A stretch of 64,000 nt of DNA from Palsa-504 sp963806335 (GTDB lineage: Bacteria > Actinomycetota > Actinomycetes > Streptosporangiales > Streptosporangiaceae): assembly GCA_963806335.1 (NCBI GenBank), contig CAWDXO010000010.1:62001-126000 (forward strand), in the 5' to 3' direction. Position 1 is the stretch's first letter; each line of letters starts with the position of its first letter. The notes below the pieces were generated by a model, which made no database searches, was not told the DNA's origin, and worked only from the letters and a program-made list of their open reading frames with translations. Shown here piece after piece: positions 33,522 through 41,876 of this stretch. The translations under genes were made by a program, and so were the position numbers.

Positions 33522-34069
33522 AACGGCGGCTCGTCGGAGTAACCGCCGCCCGTGCCGTCGGTCGCCCACGGGTCGGATTCCCCGCCGCCCGAACCGCCCG
33601 AACCGCCCGGGGTGCCGCCGGCCGCCGACGCGGGCCGGCCGCCGGCGGAGCCGGAGCCGCGCTGGCCGCCGCCGTAGCCGCCGCCCTCACCCGAACCGGA
33701 CCGGGCGACCCGGTTCACCTTCGCGGACGCGTTCCGCAGCGAGGGGCCGACGTCGTCGACCTCCACCTCATACACGGTCCGCTTCTCGCCTTCCTTCGTC
33801 TCATACGACCGCTGCCGCAGCCGCCCCGACACGATCACCCGCATCCCCCGCTGCAGGCTCTCCGCCACATTCTCCGCCGCCTGCCGCCACACATTGCACG
33901 TCAGGAACAGGCTGTCGCCGTCCTTCCACTCGTTCGTGGTCTTATCGAGGTACCGCGGGGTGCTCGCGATCCGGAACTTCGCGACGGGCTGCCCCGCCGG
34001 GGTGAAACGCAACTCCGGATCGTCGACGAGGTTGCCCGCGATCGTAATCTGGGTGTCGCCTGCTGCCAT
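33518..34069 (-). CDS. ssb: Single-stranded DNA-binding protein
   Basis: The N-terminal OB-fold (residues 1-110) has the SSB blocks ITIAGNLVDDPELRFTPAGQ, FRIASTPRYLD and VIVSGRLRQRSYET. A Gly/Ser/Pro-rich linker of about 60 residues leads to the tail DEPPF, the acidic tip that recruits repair proteins. No rpsF, rpsR or rplI gene flanks it, so this is an extra SSB copy distinct from the housekeeping operon gene, as SsbB is in Streptomyces. Confidence 0.95.
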   Translation of the reverse strand: MAAGDTQITIAGNLVDDPELRFTPAGQPVAKFRIASTPRYLDKTTNEWKDGDSLFLTCNVWRQAAENVAESLQRGMRVIVSGRLRQRSYETKEGEKRTVYEVEVDDVGPSLRNASAKVNRVARSGSGEGGGYGGGQRGSGSAGGRPASAAGGTPGGSGGSGGGESDPWATDGTGGGYSDEPPF

Positions 34070-34146
34070 CAGGGAGATCCCCCTACCTGGTTTTCGTGTT
34101 CGTTCGTCCTCCCATCATGCGCGGCACCACTGACATTTCTGCCGGG

Positions 34147-34688
34147 CTACGCCGGAAGCGTGATGACCAGCACGTCGGACACCGGTGAGCCGGGGCCGGG
34201 ATCGCGTGTCCGCGCGACCTTGCGCCAGCCCCACTGGGCGAGGGCATTCTGCGCCGGGGTGGCCGCGGGCAGGACAATAAGCGTCGCTCGTTCCTCAGGC
34301 CGGCCAGGATGAGGTCGTGCAGGCTTCGCGCGATGCCCTGCCGCCGCCACGACGCGCGGACGAGCAGGTCGGTCAGGGCGAAGGTCCGGCCGGGATGCTC
34401 GGTGGTGATCGCCTCAGGCAACGAGGTAGTCAGGCCATGCCACCACGAGGTAGACGGCCGGAGCGGCATTCCGGACGCGTAACCGACCAGGTAGCCGCCG
34501 TGGCGGGCCTCGGCAAGCACGAAGCCCGGCTGGCGGCACTGGACGCGGAAGCGGTCGGCGAACAGCGCGGCATCGCGTTCCCGGCGGTACGGCGGGTCGG
34601 CGTAGACCTCGGCGTACAGCGCCTCGAGTTCGTCCGCGTGCGCGGCGGCCCGTTTTCCGTCGAGCAACTCGAACGTCAGGTCGGCCAC
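34147..34688 (-). pseudogene. GNAT acetyltransferase with a single-base frameshift
   Basis: The N-terminal 135 residues form a GNAT domain, with ELEALYAEVYADPPYRRERD, FALTDLLVRASWRRQGIARS (acetyl-CoA loop R-x2-G-x-A) and LHDLILAGLRNE. The frame then diverges. The conserved C-terminus ATLIVLPAATPAQNALAQWG, followed by a WRKVAR segment, continues in the next frame to a stop at 34147. Restoring one base in GAGCGACG (about 34284-34289) would give RNE-ATLIVLP and an intact protein of about 180 residues. It is either a recent pseudogene or a sequencing error. It follows the SDR gene by four bases, as an operon partner. Confidence 0.8.
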
Positions 34689-34692
34689 GGCG

Positions 34693-35370
34693 CTAGTAGG
34701 TCGCGCGGCCGCCGCTGATGTCGTACACGGCGCCGGTGGAAAAGCTCATCCGGTCCGAGGAGAGAAAGGCGACCAGCTCGGCGACCTCCTCGGGCCGGCC
34801 GACGCGCTGCATCGGGATCAGGCTGGTGATGTGGGCGAGCACTTCCGGGGCGGTGCTGTCGTTCATCGGGGTGGCGATGACGGCGGGAGCGATGGCGTTG
34901 ACCAGGACTCCGCTGGTGGCCAGTTCCTTGCCCGCCGACTTGGTCAGGCCGATCACCGCGGCCTTGGACGCTGAATAGATCGACAGGTTCGGGTTGCCGT
35001 CCTTGCCGGCCATGCTGGCGAAGTTGATCACCCGTCCCCAGCCCCGCTCGCACATCCCGGGCACGAACGCCCGCATGGTGTTGACCGTGCCCAGGACGTT
35101 GACGTCGAAGACGCGCCGCCACTCCTGGTCCGTCGTCTCCAGCAGCGGCTTGTTCGCTCCCACGATGCCGGCCGAGTTGACGAGCACGTCGACGGGCCCG
35201 ATCTCGCCGGCGAGGCGGCGCAGCGCCGGCTCGTCGGTTACGTCGGCGATGACGTCGGCCGGATCGCTGACGTCCAGCGTCGTCACGGCGAAGCCGTCGG
35301 CACGCAGCCGCACGGCGGTCGCCGCGCCGAGCCCGCTCGCGCCGCCGGTCACCAGGGCGGTACGGCTCAT
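34693..35370 (-). CDS. SDR family oxidoreductase (FabG-like)
   Basis: The 225-residue enzyme has TALVTGGASGLGAATAVRL, NSAGIVGANKP, the active site SIYSASKAAVIG and a terminal STGAVYDISGG. It looks like a 3-ketoacyl-CoA/ACP reductase or 3-hydroxyacyl-CoA dehydrogenase. Its NAD(P) pocket is short, and it lacks the mycofactocin-type insertion. ATG 35370 is preferred because GGGAG lies eight bases upstream; in-frame starts at 35376 and 35388 overlap the ribosome site. Confidence 0.9.
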   Translation of the reverse strand: MSRTALVTGGASGLGAATAVRLRADGFAVTTLDVSDPADVIADVTDEPALRRLAGEIGPVDVLVNSAGIVGANKPLLETTDQEWRRVFDVNVLGTVNTMRAFVPGMCERGWGRVINFASMAGKDGNPNLSIYSASKAAVIGLTKSAGKELATSGVLVNAIAPAVIATPMNDSTAPEVLAHITSLIPMQRVGRPEEVAELVAFLSSDRMSFSTGAVYDISGGRATY

Positions 35371-35653
35371 GCTCATCTCTCCCGTCACCAGTTGTCCCAG
35401 CGGATTACCGAGTCGCGCTGGGGCGGGTGGAACTCGGCGCCGTTGGCCGCCTCGCCCGGTACCACCGACAGCCTACGTCGCAGGCTAGCGGTAGGCAGGT
35501 CGCGGCGCAGGCGGCTGAGCCCAGGCGGGCGGGCCACGCTGACGTCGGCAAGCAGGGAGCTACGTTCCGCTGAAATGATCTTGGGTCAAGTGGGCGCGGG
35601 CGTAGCGACCCAGGCCGATTGGATACTGGATCCACTCGGCCTAAGCTGGCTTC
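35371..35653. other. Intergenic region with a possible short reading frame
   Basis: No certain gene is present. On the minus strand an open frame after a stop near 35590 reads about 50 codons from a GTG and ends RDSVIRWDNW just before the SDR ribosome site. It resembles the C-terminal tail of a larger protein and may be a remnant. The promoter for the synthetase must also lie here. Confidence 0.3.
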
Positions 35654-37111
35654 GTGGCCGTCTTTTCGCTCTGGGACCGTGACCAGGACCAGCTCGCTCT
35701 GCTTGACCCGCTACGGGGACTGGCCATCCGGTATGGCGAGCTGAGCGAGCGCGTCAACTCGTGTGCGGCGGGCCTTATCGACGCTGGGGTGTCGCCGGGT
35801 GACCGGGTGGTGATTTCCTCGTGGACCGGCGTGGAGGCCGCCGTAGGCTTCCTCGGCATACTCCGGGCGGGGGCGACCGCGCTGCCGGTTAACCCGCAGC
35901 TGACCGTGGCGGAGCTCAAACGTCATCTGCCGGCGCTGCGGCCGGCTTACGCGCTGGTGCACGAGGCGTCGGGTCCCGCGGACGCCTGCGCCGCCCTCGG
36001 CGCAGGCGTCGCGGAGATCGACGCCACCCAGCCCTGGACACGGCCGGTCACGGGCCGGGCTTCGCGGCCCGGACTCGCCGCGGATTCGGTCGCGCTCATC
36101 CTGCAGACCAGCGGCACCACGGGCGGCCCCAAGAGCGTCCCGCTCAGCCACGCCAATCTCGCGGCCAGCACGGCCACGATCGCCGGAACCTACGGTCTGG
36201 ACTCCGGCGATACGGCGTACTGCATCATGCCGTTGTTCCACGTCCACGGGCTCATCGGCGTGACCCTGGCCTCGCTGGCCGCCGGGGGCACGGTGGTGCT
36301 GCCCGCCCGGCTGCGGATGAGAACTTTCTGGGAGGCCGTCGCCGAACAGGACGTGAGCTGGGTTTCTGCCGTGCCCACACTGCTCGCGGGCATACCGGCC
36401 GGTCCGCGGAGCGGGCATCGGCTGCGCTTCCTGCGCTCGGCGTCCTCGCCGCTGCCGCCGACCCTGGCCGCGCGGCTGGAAGACGACCTGGGCGTGCCGG
36501 TGCTCGAGGCGTACGGGATGACCGAGGCCACCCACCAGATGGCGTCCAATCCTCTCCCGCCGGCTGAGCGCCGGCCGGGCAGCGTGGGCACCGCGACCAA
36601 CATCGAACTGGACGTGGTCGACAAGTCCTGGACCCCGGTGGGGCCCGGCGAACCGGGGGAAGTAGTGGTCCGCGGTGCGTCCATCACCTCGGGGTACCTC
36701 GACAATCCCGGGGCGAACGCCGAGTCTTTCCGCGACGGATGGTTCCGCACCGGCGATCTTGGCAGGCTCTCGGCCGACGGTTACCTGCGCCTGGTCGGAC
36801 GGGTCAAGGAGATGATCAACCGCGCGGGCGAGAAGATCTCGCCGCGAGAAGTCGACGAAGTCCTGCTCACGCACCCGGCTGTCGCCGAGGCCGCCACCTA
36901 CGGCGCGCCGGACGCGAAGTATGGTGAGGTGGTGCACGCCGCGGTGGTGACGCGGGAGGTCGTCGAGCCGAAGGCCCTGATGGCCTACTGCGCCGGCCAG
37001 CTCGCAGCCTTCAAGGTCCCGGTGCGGATCCATATCGTGGCCGCCATCCCCAAGGGCGACACCGGGAAAATCCAGCGGAGCCAGCTCGCCCAGGTGCTGG
37101 GCGACGGATGA
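35654..37111 (+). CDS. AMP-dependent ligase resembling oxalyl-CoA synthetase (Pcs60/AAE3 type)
   Basis: The 485-residue adenylate-forming enzyme has ILQTSGTTGGPKSVPLSH as its P-loop, YGMTEATHQMASNPLPP as motif A5 with GSVG following, and a catalytic Lys in GKIQRSQL. The combination PLFHVHGLIGV, WVSAVPTL and HQMASNPLPP is that of oxalate-CoA ligases of plants and yeast rather than fatty acyl ligases. It would make oxalyl-CoA for oxalate breakdown. The next genes, a ketopantoate-reductase-like protein and a 2-hydroxyacid dehydrogenase, suit small 2-oxo/hydroxy acid metabolism. Substrate preference is inferred from sequence only. The GTG start has no strong ribosome site. Confidence 0.82.
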   Translation: MAVFSLWDRDQDQLALLDPLRGLAIRYGELSERVNSCAAGLIDAGVSPGDRVVISSWTGVEAAVGFLGILRAGATALPVNPQLTVAELKRHLPALRPAYALVHEASGPADACAALGAGVAEIDATQPWTRPVTGRASRPGLAADSVALILQTSGTTGGPKSVPLSHANLAASTATIAGTYGLDSGDTAYCIMPLFHVHGLIGVTLASLAAGGTVVLPARLRMRTFWEAVAEQDVSWVSAVPTLLAGIPAGPRSGHRLRFLRSASSPLPPTLAARLEDDLGVPVLEAYGMTEATHQMASNPLPPAERRPGSVGTATNIELDVVDKSWTPVGPGEPGEVVVRGASITSGYLDNPGANAESFRDGWFRTGDLGRLSADGYLRLVGRVKEMINRAGEKISPREVDEVLLTHPAVAEAATYGAPDAKYGEVVHAAVVTREVVEPKALMAYCAGQLAAFKVPVRIHIVAAIPKGDTGKIQRSQLAQVLGDG

Positions 37112-38085
37112 GGATCGCGGTCCTGGGCGCGGGTGCCATCGGCGGCCTGGTCGGCGGGATGCTCGCGCGGTCCGGCTCGGACGTGTGCCTCATCGCCCGC
37201 GGCGACCATCTGGCGGCCATCCGCCGCGACGGCCTGAGGATCATCGGCCTGGACGCCGATATCGTGGTGCGCGTTCCCGCCACCGATGACCCCGCGGAGG
37301 CCGGCCCCGTGGACGCCGTCGTGGTGGGGCTCAAGGCCTACTCCTACGCCACGTGCGGGCCGCTGATCGAGCCGCTGCTCGGACCCGGCACCACGATCGT
37401 GCCGGCGCAGAACGGCATCCCCTGGTGGTACTTCTACGGTCACGGCGGACCGCATGACGGTCACCGGCTCGAATCAGCCGATCCGGGCGGCTCGGTCTCG
37501 GCCGCGCTTCCGCCGAGCCGGGTGATCGGCTGCGTCCCCTACCCCGCGGCCGAGATAGTGCACCCTGGGGTGATCCGTCACCTGGAAGGATGGCAGTTCC
37601 CGGTCGGCGAACCGGACCGCAGTGACAGTGATCGCTGCCGGCGCTTTGCCGGCGCGATGACGACGGCCGGGTTCCGCTCTCGCCCGGGCGATGTCCGGTC
37701 CCAGATCTGGCTGAAGCTGATGGGGAACGCGGCCTTCAATCCCATCAGCGCGCTGACGGGTGCCACGATGGCCCGGATCTGCGAGCATCCGGGGACGCGA
37801 TCGCTGGTGGCCGGGATCATGCAAGAGGTGCTCGACGTCGCGGCCGGCGTGGGAGACCCGCCGCCGCCGCAGTTCACGGTGGAGCGCCGGCTGGCCGGCG
37901 CCGAGCGGGTGGGCCAGCACAAGACCTCCATGCTGCAGGACCTCGAGAGCGGCAAGCCCTTGGAAACGGCGGCCCTGCTCACCGCGGTGATCGAGATAGC
38001 GGACCTGATCGGGGTGGCCACGCCCAGCCTTCGTGCCGTACAGGCCACGGTGGACCTGATGTGGCAAACCCGGTCAGCCGGCTGA
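37108..38085 (+). CDS. 2-dehydropantoate 2-reductase (PanE/ApbA) family protein
   Basis: The 325-residue enzyme begins RIAVLGAGAIGGLVGGMLAR, with the GAGAIG dinucleotide motif at 7-12. The C-terminal helical domain has KLMGNAAFNPISALTG and the HKTSMLQDLESGKPLE substrate region. It reduces 2-oxo acids with NADPH. Because it is coupled (ATGA overlap) to an oxalyl-CoA synthetase-like gene, it may act on another 2-oxo acid rather than ketopantoate. An insert near residues 110-130 (WWYFYGHGGPHDG) is typical of the subgroup not used for pantothenate synthesis. Confidence 0.88.
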   Translation: MRIAVLGAGAIGGLVGGMLARSGSDVCLIARGDHLAAIRRDGLRIIGLDADIVVRVPATDDPAEAGPVDAVVVGLKAYSYATCGPLIEPLLGPGTTIVPAQNGIPWWYFYGHGGPHDGHRLESADPGGSVSAALPPSRVIGCVPYPAAEIVHPGVIRHLEGWQFPVGEPDRSDSDRCRRFAGAMTTAGFRSRPGDVRSQIWLKLMGNAAFNPISALTGATMARICEHPGTRSLVAGIMQEVLDVAAGVGDPPPPQFTVERRLAGAERVGQHKTSMLQDLESGKPLETAALLTAVIEIADLIGVATPSLRAVQATVDLMWQTRSAG

Positions 38086-38198
38086 TGCCGGCCGGGGCGG
38101 ATCCCGTCGTGGCCCGGTACCAGCGCTCGCTGGACGGCAGAATGTCCTGACAGGGGCCGGTGAAATGGAACCGGCACCAGACATTAGGAGATTGATCC

Positions 38199-39134
38199 GT
38201 GCCACTTGCCTGGGTGCCTTACGCTGACCGCGCCGAAGCCGAGCGGCGGCTGGGGCCTCTTCCCGCCGGAGTGGAACTCGACTTCTACCGGGCTGACGGG
38301 GACGCGCTGCCCGGCAGCATAGGTGAGGTCGCCTTCTACGTCCTTCCGTACATGAAGGGCGCAGCCGTCCTCGAGAAGGCGGCGGACATGCCCAAGCTGC
38401 AGGTGGTGCAGACCCTCACCGCCGGCTACGAGGAGTTCTTGCCGTTCCTGCCGGCCGCGGCCACGCTGTGCAACGCCGCAGGCCTGCATGACGCCAGCAC
38501 CGCCGAACTCGCGGTGGCCCTGGCCCTGGCCAGCGGACGGCACCTGGACCGCTTCGCCCGGGACCAGGAAGCGGGGGCCTGGCGCCCGGCCTGGGGCCGG
38601 TCGCTGGCGGACCGGCACGTCCTGATCATCGGGTACGGGCACATCGGCCAGGCGATCGAACGGCGGCTGCAGGGCTTCGAAGTAGCCTCGATCACGCGCG
38701 TCGCGCAGCACGGCCGCCCTGGGCCGCCGCAGGTGCACCCGATCGATGAACTGCACCGGCTGCTGCCGCAAGCGGAGGTCACCTTCCTCATCGCACCGCA
38801 CACACCGCAGACCGAGCACCTGATCGGGGCCAGGGAACTCGGGCTGCTCCCGGACCAGGCCCTGCTCGTCAACGTGGCCCGCGGCAAGCTGGTCGATACC
38901 GGCGCCCTGCTGGCTGAGCTCTCGGCCGGGCGGATACGGGCCGCGCTCGACGTGACCGACCCCGAGCCGCTGCCAGCCGATCATCCGTTGTGGCGGCAGC
39001 CTGGGGTGCTGATCTCCCCGCACGTCGGGGGCGCCAGTTCGGCCTTCTTCCCGCGCGCCGACCGCCTGATCGCCGCCCAGCTGGCCCGGTTCGCCGTCGG
39101 GGAGCCCCTCGCCAACGTCGTCAGGGCGCCCTGA
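38199..39134 (+). CDS. D-isomer-specific 2-hydroxyacid dehydrogenase
   Basis: The 311-residue enzyme has the NAD-binding motif GYGHIG at 145-150. The catalytic trio is visible: Arg in LVNVARGKLVDT, Glu in DVTDPEPLP and His in LISPHVGGAS. It interconverts 2-oxo acids and D-2-hydroxy acids, for example glyoxylate/glycolate or hydroxypyruvate/glycerate. The GTG start has TAGGAG nine bases upstream. It follows the PanE-like gene by about 110 bases on the same strand and probably belongs to the same pathway. Confidence 0.92.
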   Translation: MPLAWVPYADRAEAERRLGPLPAGVELDFYRADGDALPGSIGEVAFYVLPYMKGAAVLEKAADMPKLQVVQTLTAGYEEFLPFLPAAATLCNAAGLHDASTAELAVALALASGRHLDRFARDQEAGAWRPAWGRSLADRHVLIIGYGHIGQAIERRLQGFEVASITRVAQHGRPGPPQVHPIDELHRLLPQAEVTFLIAPHTPQTEHLIGARELGLLPDQALLVNVARGKLVDTGALLAELSAGRIRAALDVTDPEPLPADHPLWRQPGVLISPHVGGASSAFFPRADRLIAAQLARFAVGEPLANVVRAP

Positions 39135-39323
39135 CAGTCACCCGGCCGCGGGTGGTCACGCGGCCGCGGGGCGGCGGTAAAGCGGAAGGCAGCCCGTTCG
39201 CGCCGGCTGGGGATGCCCGCGCCACGGCGCGCTAGACCCGTACCAGCATTCCCGGCGGACCGGAAAGAGACATCACTGGTAACAGGGATCCCGCCAGGCG
39301 CTCACGCGCCGGTCCCCATGGGC

Positions 39324-39371
39324 ATGGATGTGGCACCCTACCCGCTCTAGTGTGCAGGCTGCCACATTCAT
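39324..39371. repeat. Diverged copy 2 of the hairpin repeat at 13998-14045
   Basis: ATGGATGTGGCA and TGCCACATTCAT pair with one mismatch, and the right arm TGTGCAGGCTGCCACA is identical to that of copy 1. The left arm has lost part of its match. As at copy 1, the element sits between two genes that converge (39134 and 39423), fitting a terminator role. Confidence 0.75.
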
Positions 39372-39422
39372 ACGTGAGAAACGGGGAGGTCAAGGGGCCG
39401 TGGGCCGTCGGCTCGCGCAGTG

Positions 39423-40511
39423 TCAGCCGCGGTCGCGAAGATGGTGGGTGGCGAGCCGTGTCCCGCCGCGATGACGCTCCCCGGTGCTGGCCCGCATGGC
39501 GGGAATGGTCTCACTGGTGACGAGCCCGCGTTCGCTGGTGAGCTCGTCGATGACGGTGAACGCCGCGGCGATGCGTTCGGGGGTGTCGATGACGATCGTG
39601 ACCGCCGGGACATGGCGGCCCAGCTGCAGGAAGCGGTCGCCGTGTGGCGCGTGCTGGCCGTGGAAGCCCCAGATGCCGCGCGTGGTGGTCGCGCCGCTGA
39701 GTCCGGCCGAGCGCAGCCGGCCGACGATGGCCCGGTTGACCGGCTGGCCGTGGTGCTGGAACGCTTCGGAGGTATAGACCATGAGCTTGTGCCAGAGGGC
39801 CATGCCGTGCTCATCGGCACCGGGCAGGACCGCAGGGGCGGCCAGGAGCCGGCCGTCGCGTTTGCAGATGCGGACGCGTTCCAGGGTGAGCAGCGGGCGC
39901 TGGAGCAGCGCGCCTAGTTCGGGCAGGACCCCGCCGATCCGCGTGCCAGAGCCGACGGCGATGACCATCATCGGGACCTCGGCGTTCCTGCTGAAGAAGG
40001 CGGCCCGTTCGCGCCGGCCGTACGCGGTGCCGTCCACGCCGAGCAGCGCGGTGGCGCCGTCGATACCGCGGTGATGCAGCAGGTCACAGACGGCCATGAA
40101 GGCAGGTACCCGGCCGATGCGTTCCTGGCGGCCCAGGTAGACGGTCAGCTTGGTCGCCTCGTCCCCGTCCTCCGGCGGCCCGGCGGGACCGGTGAGGTCG
40201 GTCAGCAGCCGGGCTCGTTCCAGGGTGACCAGCCCGGTGCGGTTGAGCTCGATGGTCTGGCCGAGAACGGCCTCAATGCGGGCGCGGGTGTCGACCGCGA
40301 CCGCGATCAGCGGCAGGTCCTCGGACAGCGTCAGGGAGCGGTCGGTCCGCAGGTGGTGCCTGAGCCCGAACCCCTCGGCGCCGCGCAGCAAGATGCTGGC
40401 CGCGATCTCGTGCTGCCCGTACAACTCGATCAGGGCGTCCGCGACGAAGGCGCCCCTGGTCCGGTGACGTTCGCCGAAGTAGCTGGTCAGCTTGAGGCAG
40501 TCGGCGGTCAC
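39423..40511 (-). CDS. Protein with three tandem DUF190 (PII-like) domains
   Basis: The 362-residue protein consists of three repeats of the DUF190 (COG1993) fold, at about residues 5-102, 119-216 and 240-337. Each starts with a K-L-x-x-Y strand (LKLTSYFGE, TKLTVYLGR, HKLMVYTSE). Each has a PLIAVAVDT-type strand and ends with a Leu/Thr-rich TLER-like helix, degenerate in the third (TSETIPAM). Single DUF190 proteins usually accompany crcB and resemble PII signalling proteins, which work as trimers. A three-in-one chain could be a covalent pseudo-trimer. It overlaps crcB by four bases, so it is part of the fluoride-export operon and may gate or sense it. Confidence 0.88.
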   Translation of the reverse strand: MTADCLKLTSYFGERHRTRGAFVADALIELYGQHEIAASILLRGAEGFGLRHHLRTDRSLTLSEDLPLIAVAVDTRARIEAVLGQTIELNRTGLVTLERARLLTDLTGPAGPPEDGDEATKLTVYLGRQERIGRVPAFMAVCDLLHHRGIDGATALLGVDGTAYGRRERAAFFSRNAEVPMMVIAVGSGTRIGGVLPELGALLQRPLLTLERVRICKRDGRLLAAPAVLPGADEHGMALWHKLMVYTSEAFQHHGQPVNRAIVGRLRSAGLSGATTTRGIWGFHGQHAPHGDRFLQLGRHVPAVTIVIDTPERIAAAFTVIDELTSERGLVTSETIPAMRASTGERHRGGTRLATHHLRDRG

Positions 40512-40867
40512 AGGTGCGTTCCGATCAGGCGGCCGAGCTCGGCGGCGGCGAGGCCGAGGGCGAGGCTGACGACCACGTTGGCCGCGGCCGCGCGGGGCCG
40601 TCGTTCCTCGGTCAGCCGCTGGGTTTCGAGCATCCAGGTCGAGAACGTCGTGTACGAGCCGACGGCGGCGGTGCCGGCGAGCAGAGCCTGGTCATGGCCG
40701 AGGGCCAACCCGGTGATCAGGCCCAGGATCACCGCGCCGGAGACGTTGACGGCCAGGGTGCCGAATGGAAAGTCACGGCCGGCGGCGGAACCCACCACGC
40801 CGTCGACCAGGAACCGGAGGACCGAGCCCGCCCCGCCGATCAGCACCACACCCACCCAGAGCAGCAT
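40508..40867 (-). CDS. crcB: Fluoride channel subunit CrcB/Fluc (second copy)
   Basis: The 119-residue protein has four transmembrane helices with the Fluc motifs GGAGSVLRFLVDG, FPFGTLAVNVSG and GSYTTFSTWMLET. Fluc proteins are dual-topology dimers that let fluoride leave the cell. The ATG at 40865-40867 lies two bases after the stop of the neighbouring crcB copy. Bacteria with two different crcB genes often assemble a heterodimer, and the paired arrangement here fits that. Confidence 0.95.
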   Translation of the reverse strand: MLLWVGVVLIGGAGSVLRFLVDGVVGSAAGRDFPFGTLAVNVSGAVILGLITGLALGHDQALLAGTAAVGSYTTFSTWMLETQRLTEERRPRAAAANVVVSLALGLAAAELGRLIGTHL

Positions 40868-40869
40868 AT

Positions 40870-41355
40870 TCACCGCCGCACCCGGACGCGCCTGACCATC
40901 GCGGTGGCCGTGTGGATGGCGGCGTAGCCAGCCGCGATACTGGCCGCCGTGTAACCGGCCGCCAGGCCCCAGGCGTGGGCGTCGAGCATCTGGAGGATCT
41001 CCACCTGCATGGTGGAGAACGTGGACAGGCCGCCGCATAGGCCGGTGCCCAGCAGTGGCCGCCGGTAGCTGGACAGCGGCAACCGTTCGGTCAGACGGGT
41101 GACGAAGTAGCCGAGCAGGAATGCGGCCACGACATTGACGGCGAACGTGGGCCACGGCCAGGCCGCGGCCGGGTGCGGGAACGCTTCGGCCAGCGCGGCG
41201 CGCAACAGCGTGCCGAGCGCACCGCCCGCGAAGATCGCCGCTAGTTCCCACCGGTCGATCCTGGGTAGCATCCGCCGGGCGGGTGGCCCGGCCGGGGTGG
41301 CGGCGGCCAGGCCAGAGGCAGGCGACCCGGCCAGGTCCCCAGATGACTCCTGCAC
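40870..41355 (-). CDS. crcB: Fluoride channel subunit CrcB/Fluc (first copy)
   Basis: The CrcB motifs GGALGTLLRAALAE, FAVNVVAAFLLGYF and GLCGGLSTFSTMQVE identify it. It has an N-terminal cytoplasmic extension of about 40 residues and a basic tail. GTG 41355 (VQESSGDL) is preferred because GGAG lies eight bases before it. The frame remains open to 41481 without a better start. It is first in the operon crcB-crcB-DUF190x3. No fluoride riboswitch could be recognised upstream. Confidence 0.92.
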   Translation of the reverse strand: MQESSGDLAGSPASGLAAATPAGPPARRMLPRIDRWELAAIFAGGALGTLLRAALAEAFPHPAAAWPWPTFAVNVVAAFLLGYFVTRLTERLPLSSYRRPLLGTGLCGGLSTFSTMQVEILQMLDAHAWGLAAGYTAASIAAGYAAIHTATAMVRRVRVRR

Positions 41356-41477
41356 GTGAGAGACTCCGTTCACACCAGGGTTGGGCGAGGAAGCCCTCAG
41401 CCGCCACCCGCGCTGCGGAAGCATAGCTGTTCCGCCGGGGTGAGGCGGCCAAGCCCACTCCGGGTCCTCAATAAGGA

Positions 41478-41712
41478 TCACCTGACCGCCGGGGACCGGT
41501 CACCGATGGCCGCGGCGGTGAGAGTCGCCGCCATCCGGGCGAGGTCGATCAGTTCGCCGCGAACGTAGGGCCGGGCTCTGGCCACGGCGGGGGTCGGTGA
41601 TCGTGGCCGCGATCGTGGCTCGCACGCCGCCTTGGCAGGCAGTTACTCCGCGCAGGAACACCTCGGCGGCGAAGGCGACGCGCTCCACCGGGTCGTCGGA
41701 TGAGGCGACCGG
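41478..41712 (-). pseudogene. Degraded regulator-like fragment
   Basis: Two frames together read like the C-terminal half of a helical protein: EPVASSDDPVERVAFAAEV, FLRGVTACQGGVRATIAATI, then, after a frameshift near 41585, PYVRGELIDLARMAATLTAA up to a stop at 41478. The pattern looks like a TetR effector domain, but the match is weak. The remaining DNA from 41356 to 41876 has no gene; it includes an inverted repeat and the promoter of the repeat protein. Confidence 0.35.
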
Positions 41713-41729
41713 CTCGAGCGCCTTTCAAA

Positions 41730-41759
41730 AGTCCTAGATAATCGTTCTTATTTAGGACT
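41730..41759. promoter_or_regulatory. AT-rich inverted repeat upstream of the repeat-protein gene
   Basis: AGTCCTA (41730-41736) and TAGGACT (41753-41759) are exact reverse complements flanking a 16-base AT-rich spacer. It stands out in GC-rich DNA, about 120 bases before the surface-protein start. An operator or a promoter-linked hairpin are both possible. Confidence 0.4.
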
Positions 41760-41876
41760 CCAATGTCTTCCGCCGCGATGGATGGACAAATATGTCGCGC
41801 ATAAATGGTTTAGAACGACTGAGGCTGGTAGGTTCGGACAGATCTGTCCTCCTCCCGACGGAGCGGGAGCTTGCTC

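Noticed and set aside
41356..41480. Fluoride riboswitch before crcB
   Set aside because: The conserved GGCGATGG-type start and pseudoknot pattern of the crcB motif could not be found on the minus strand.
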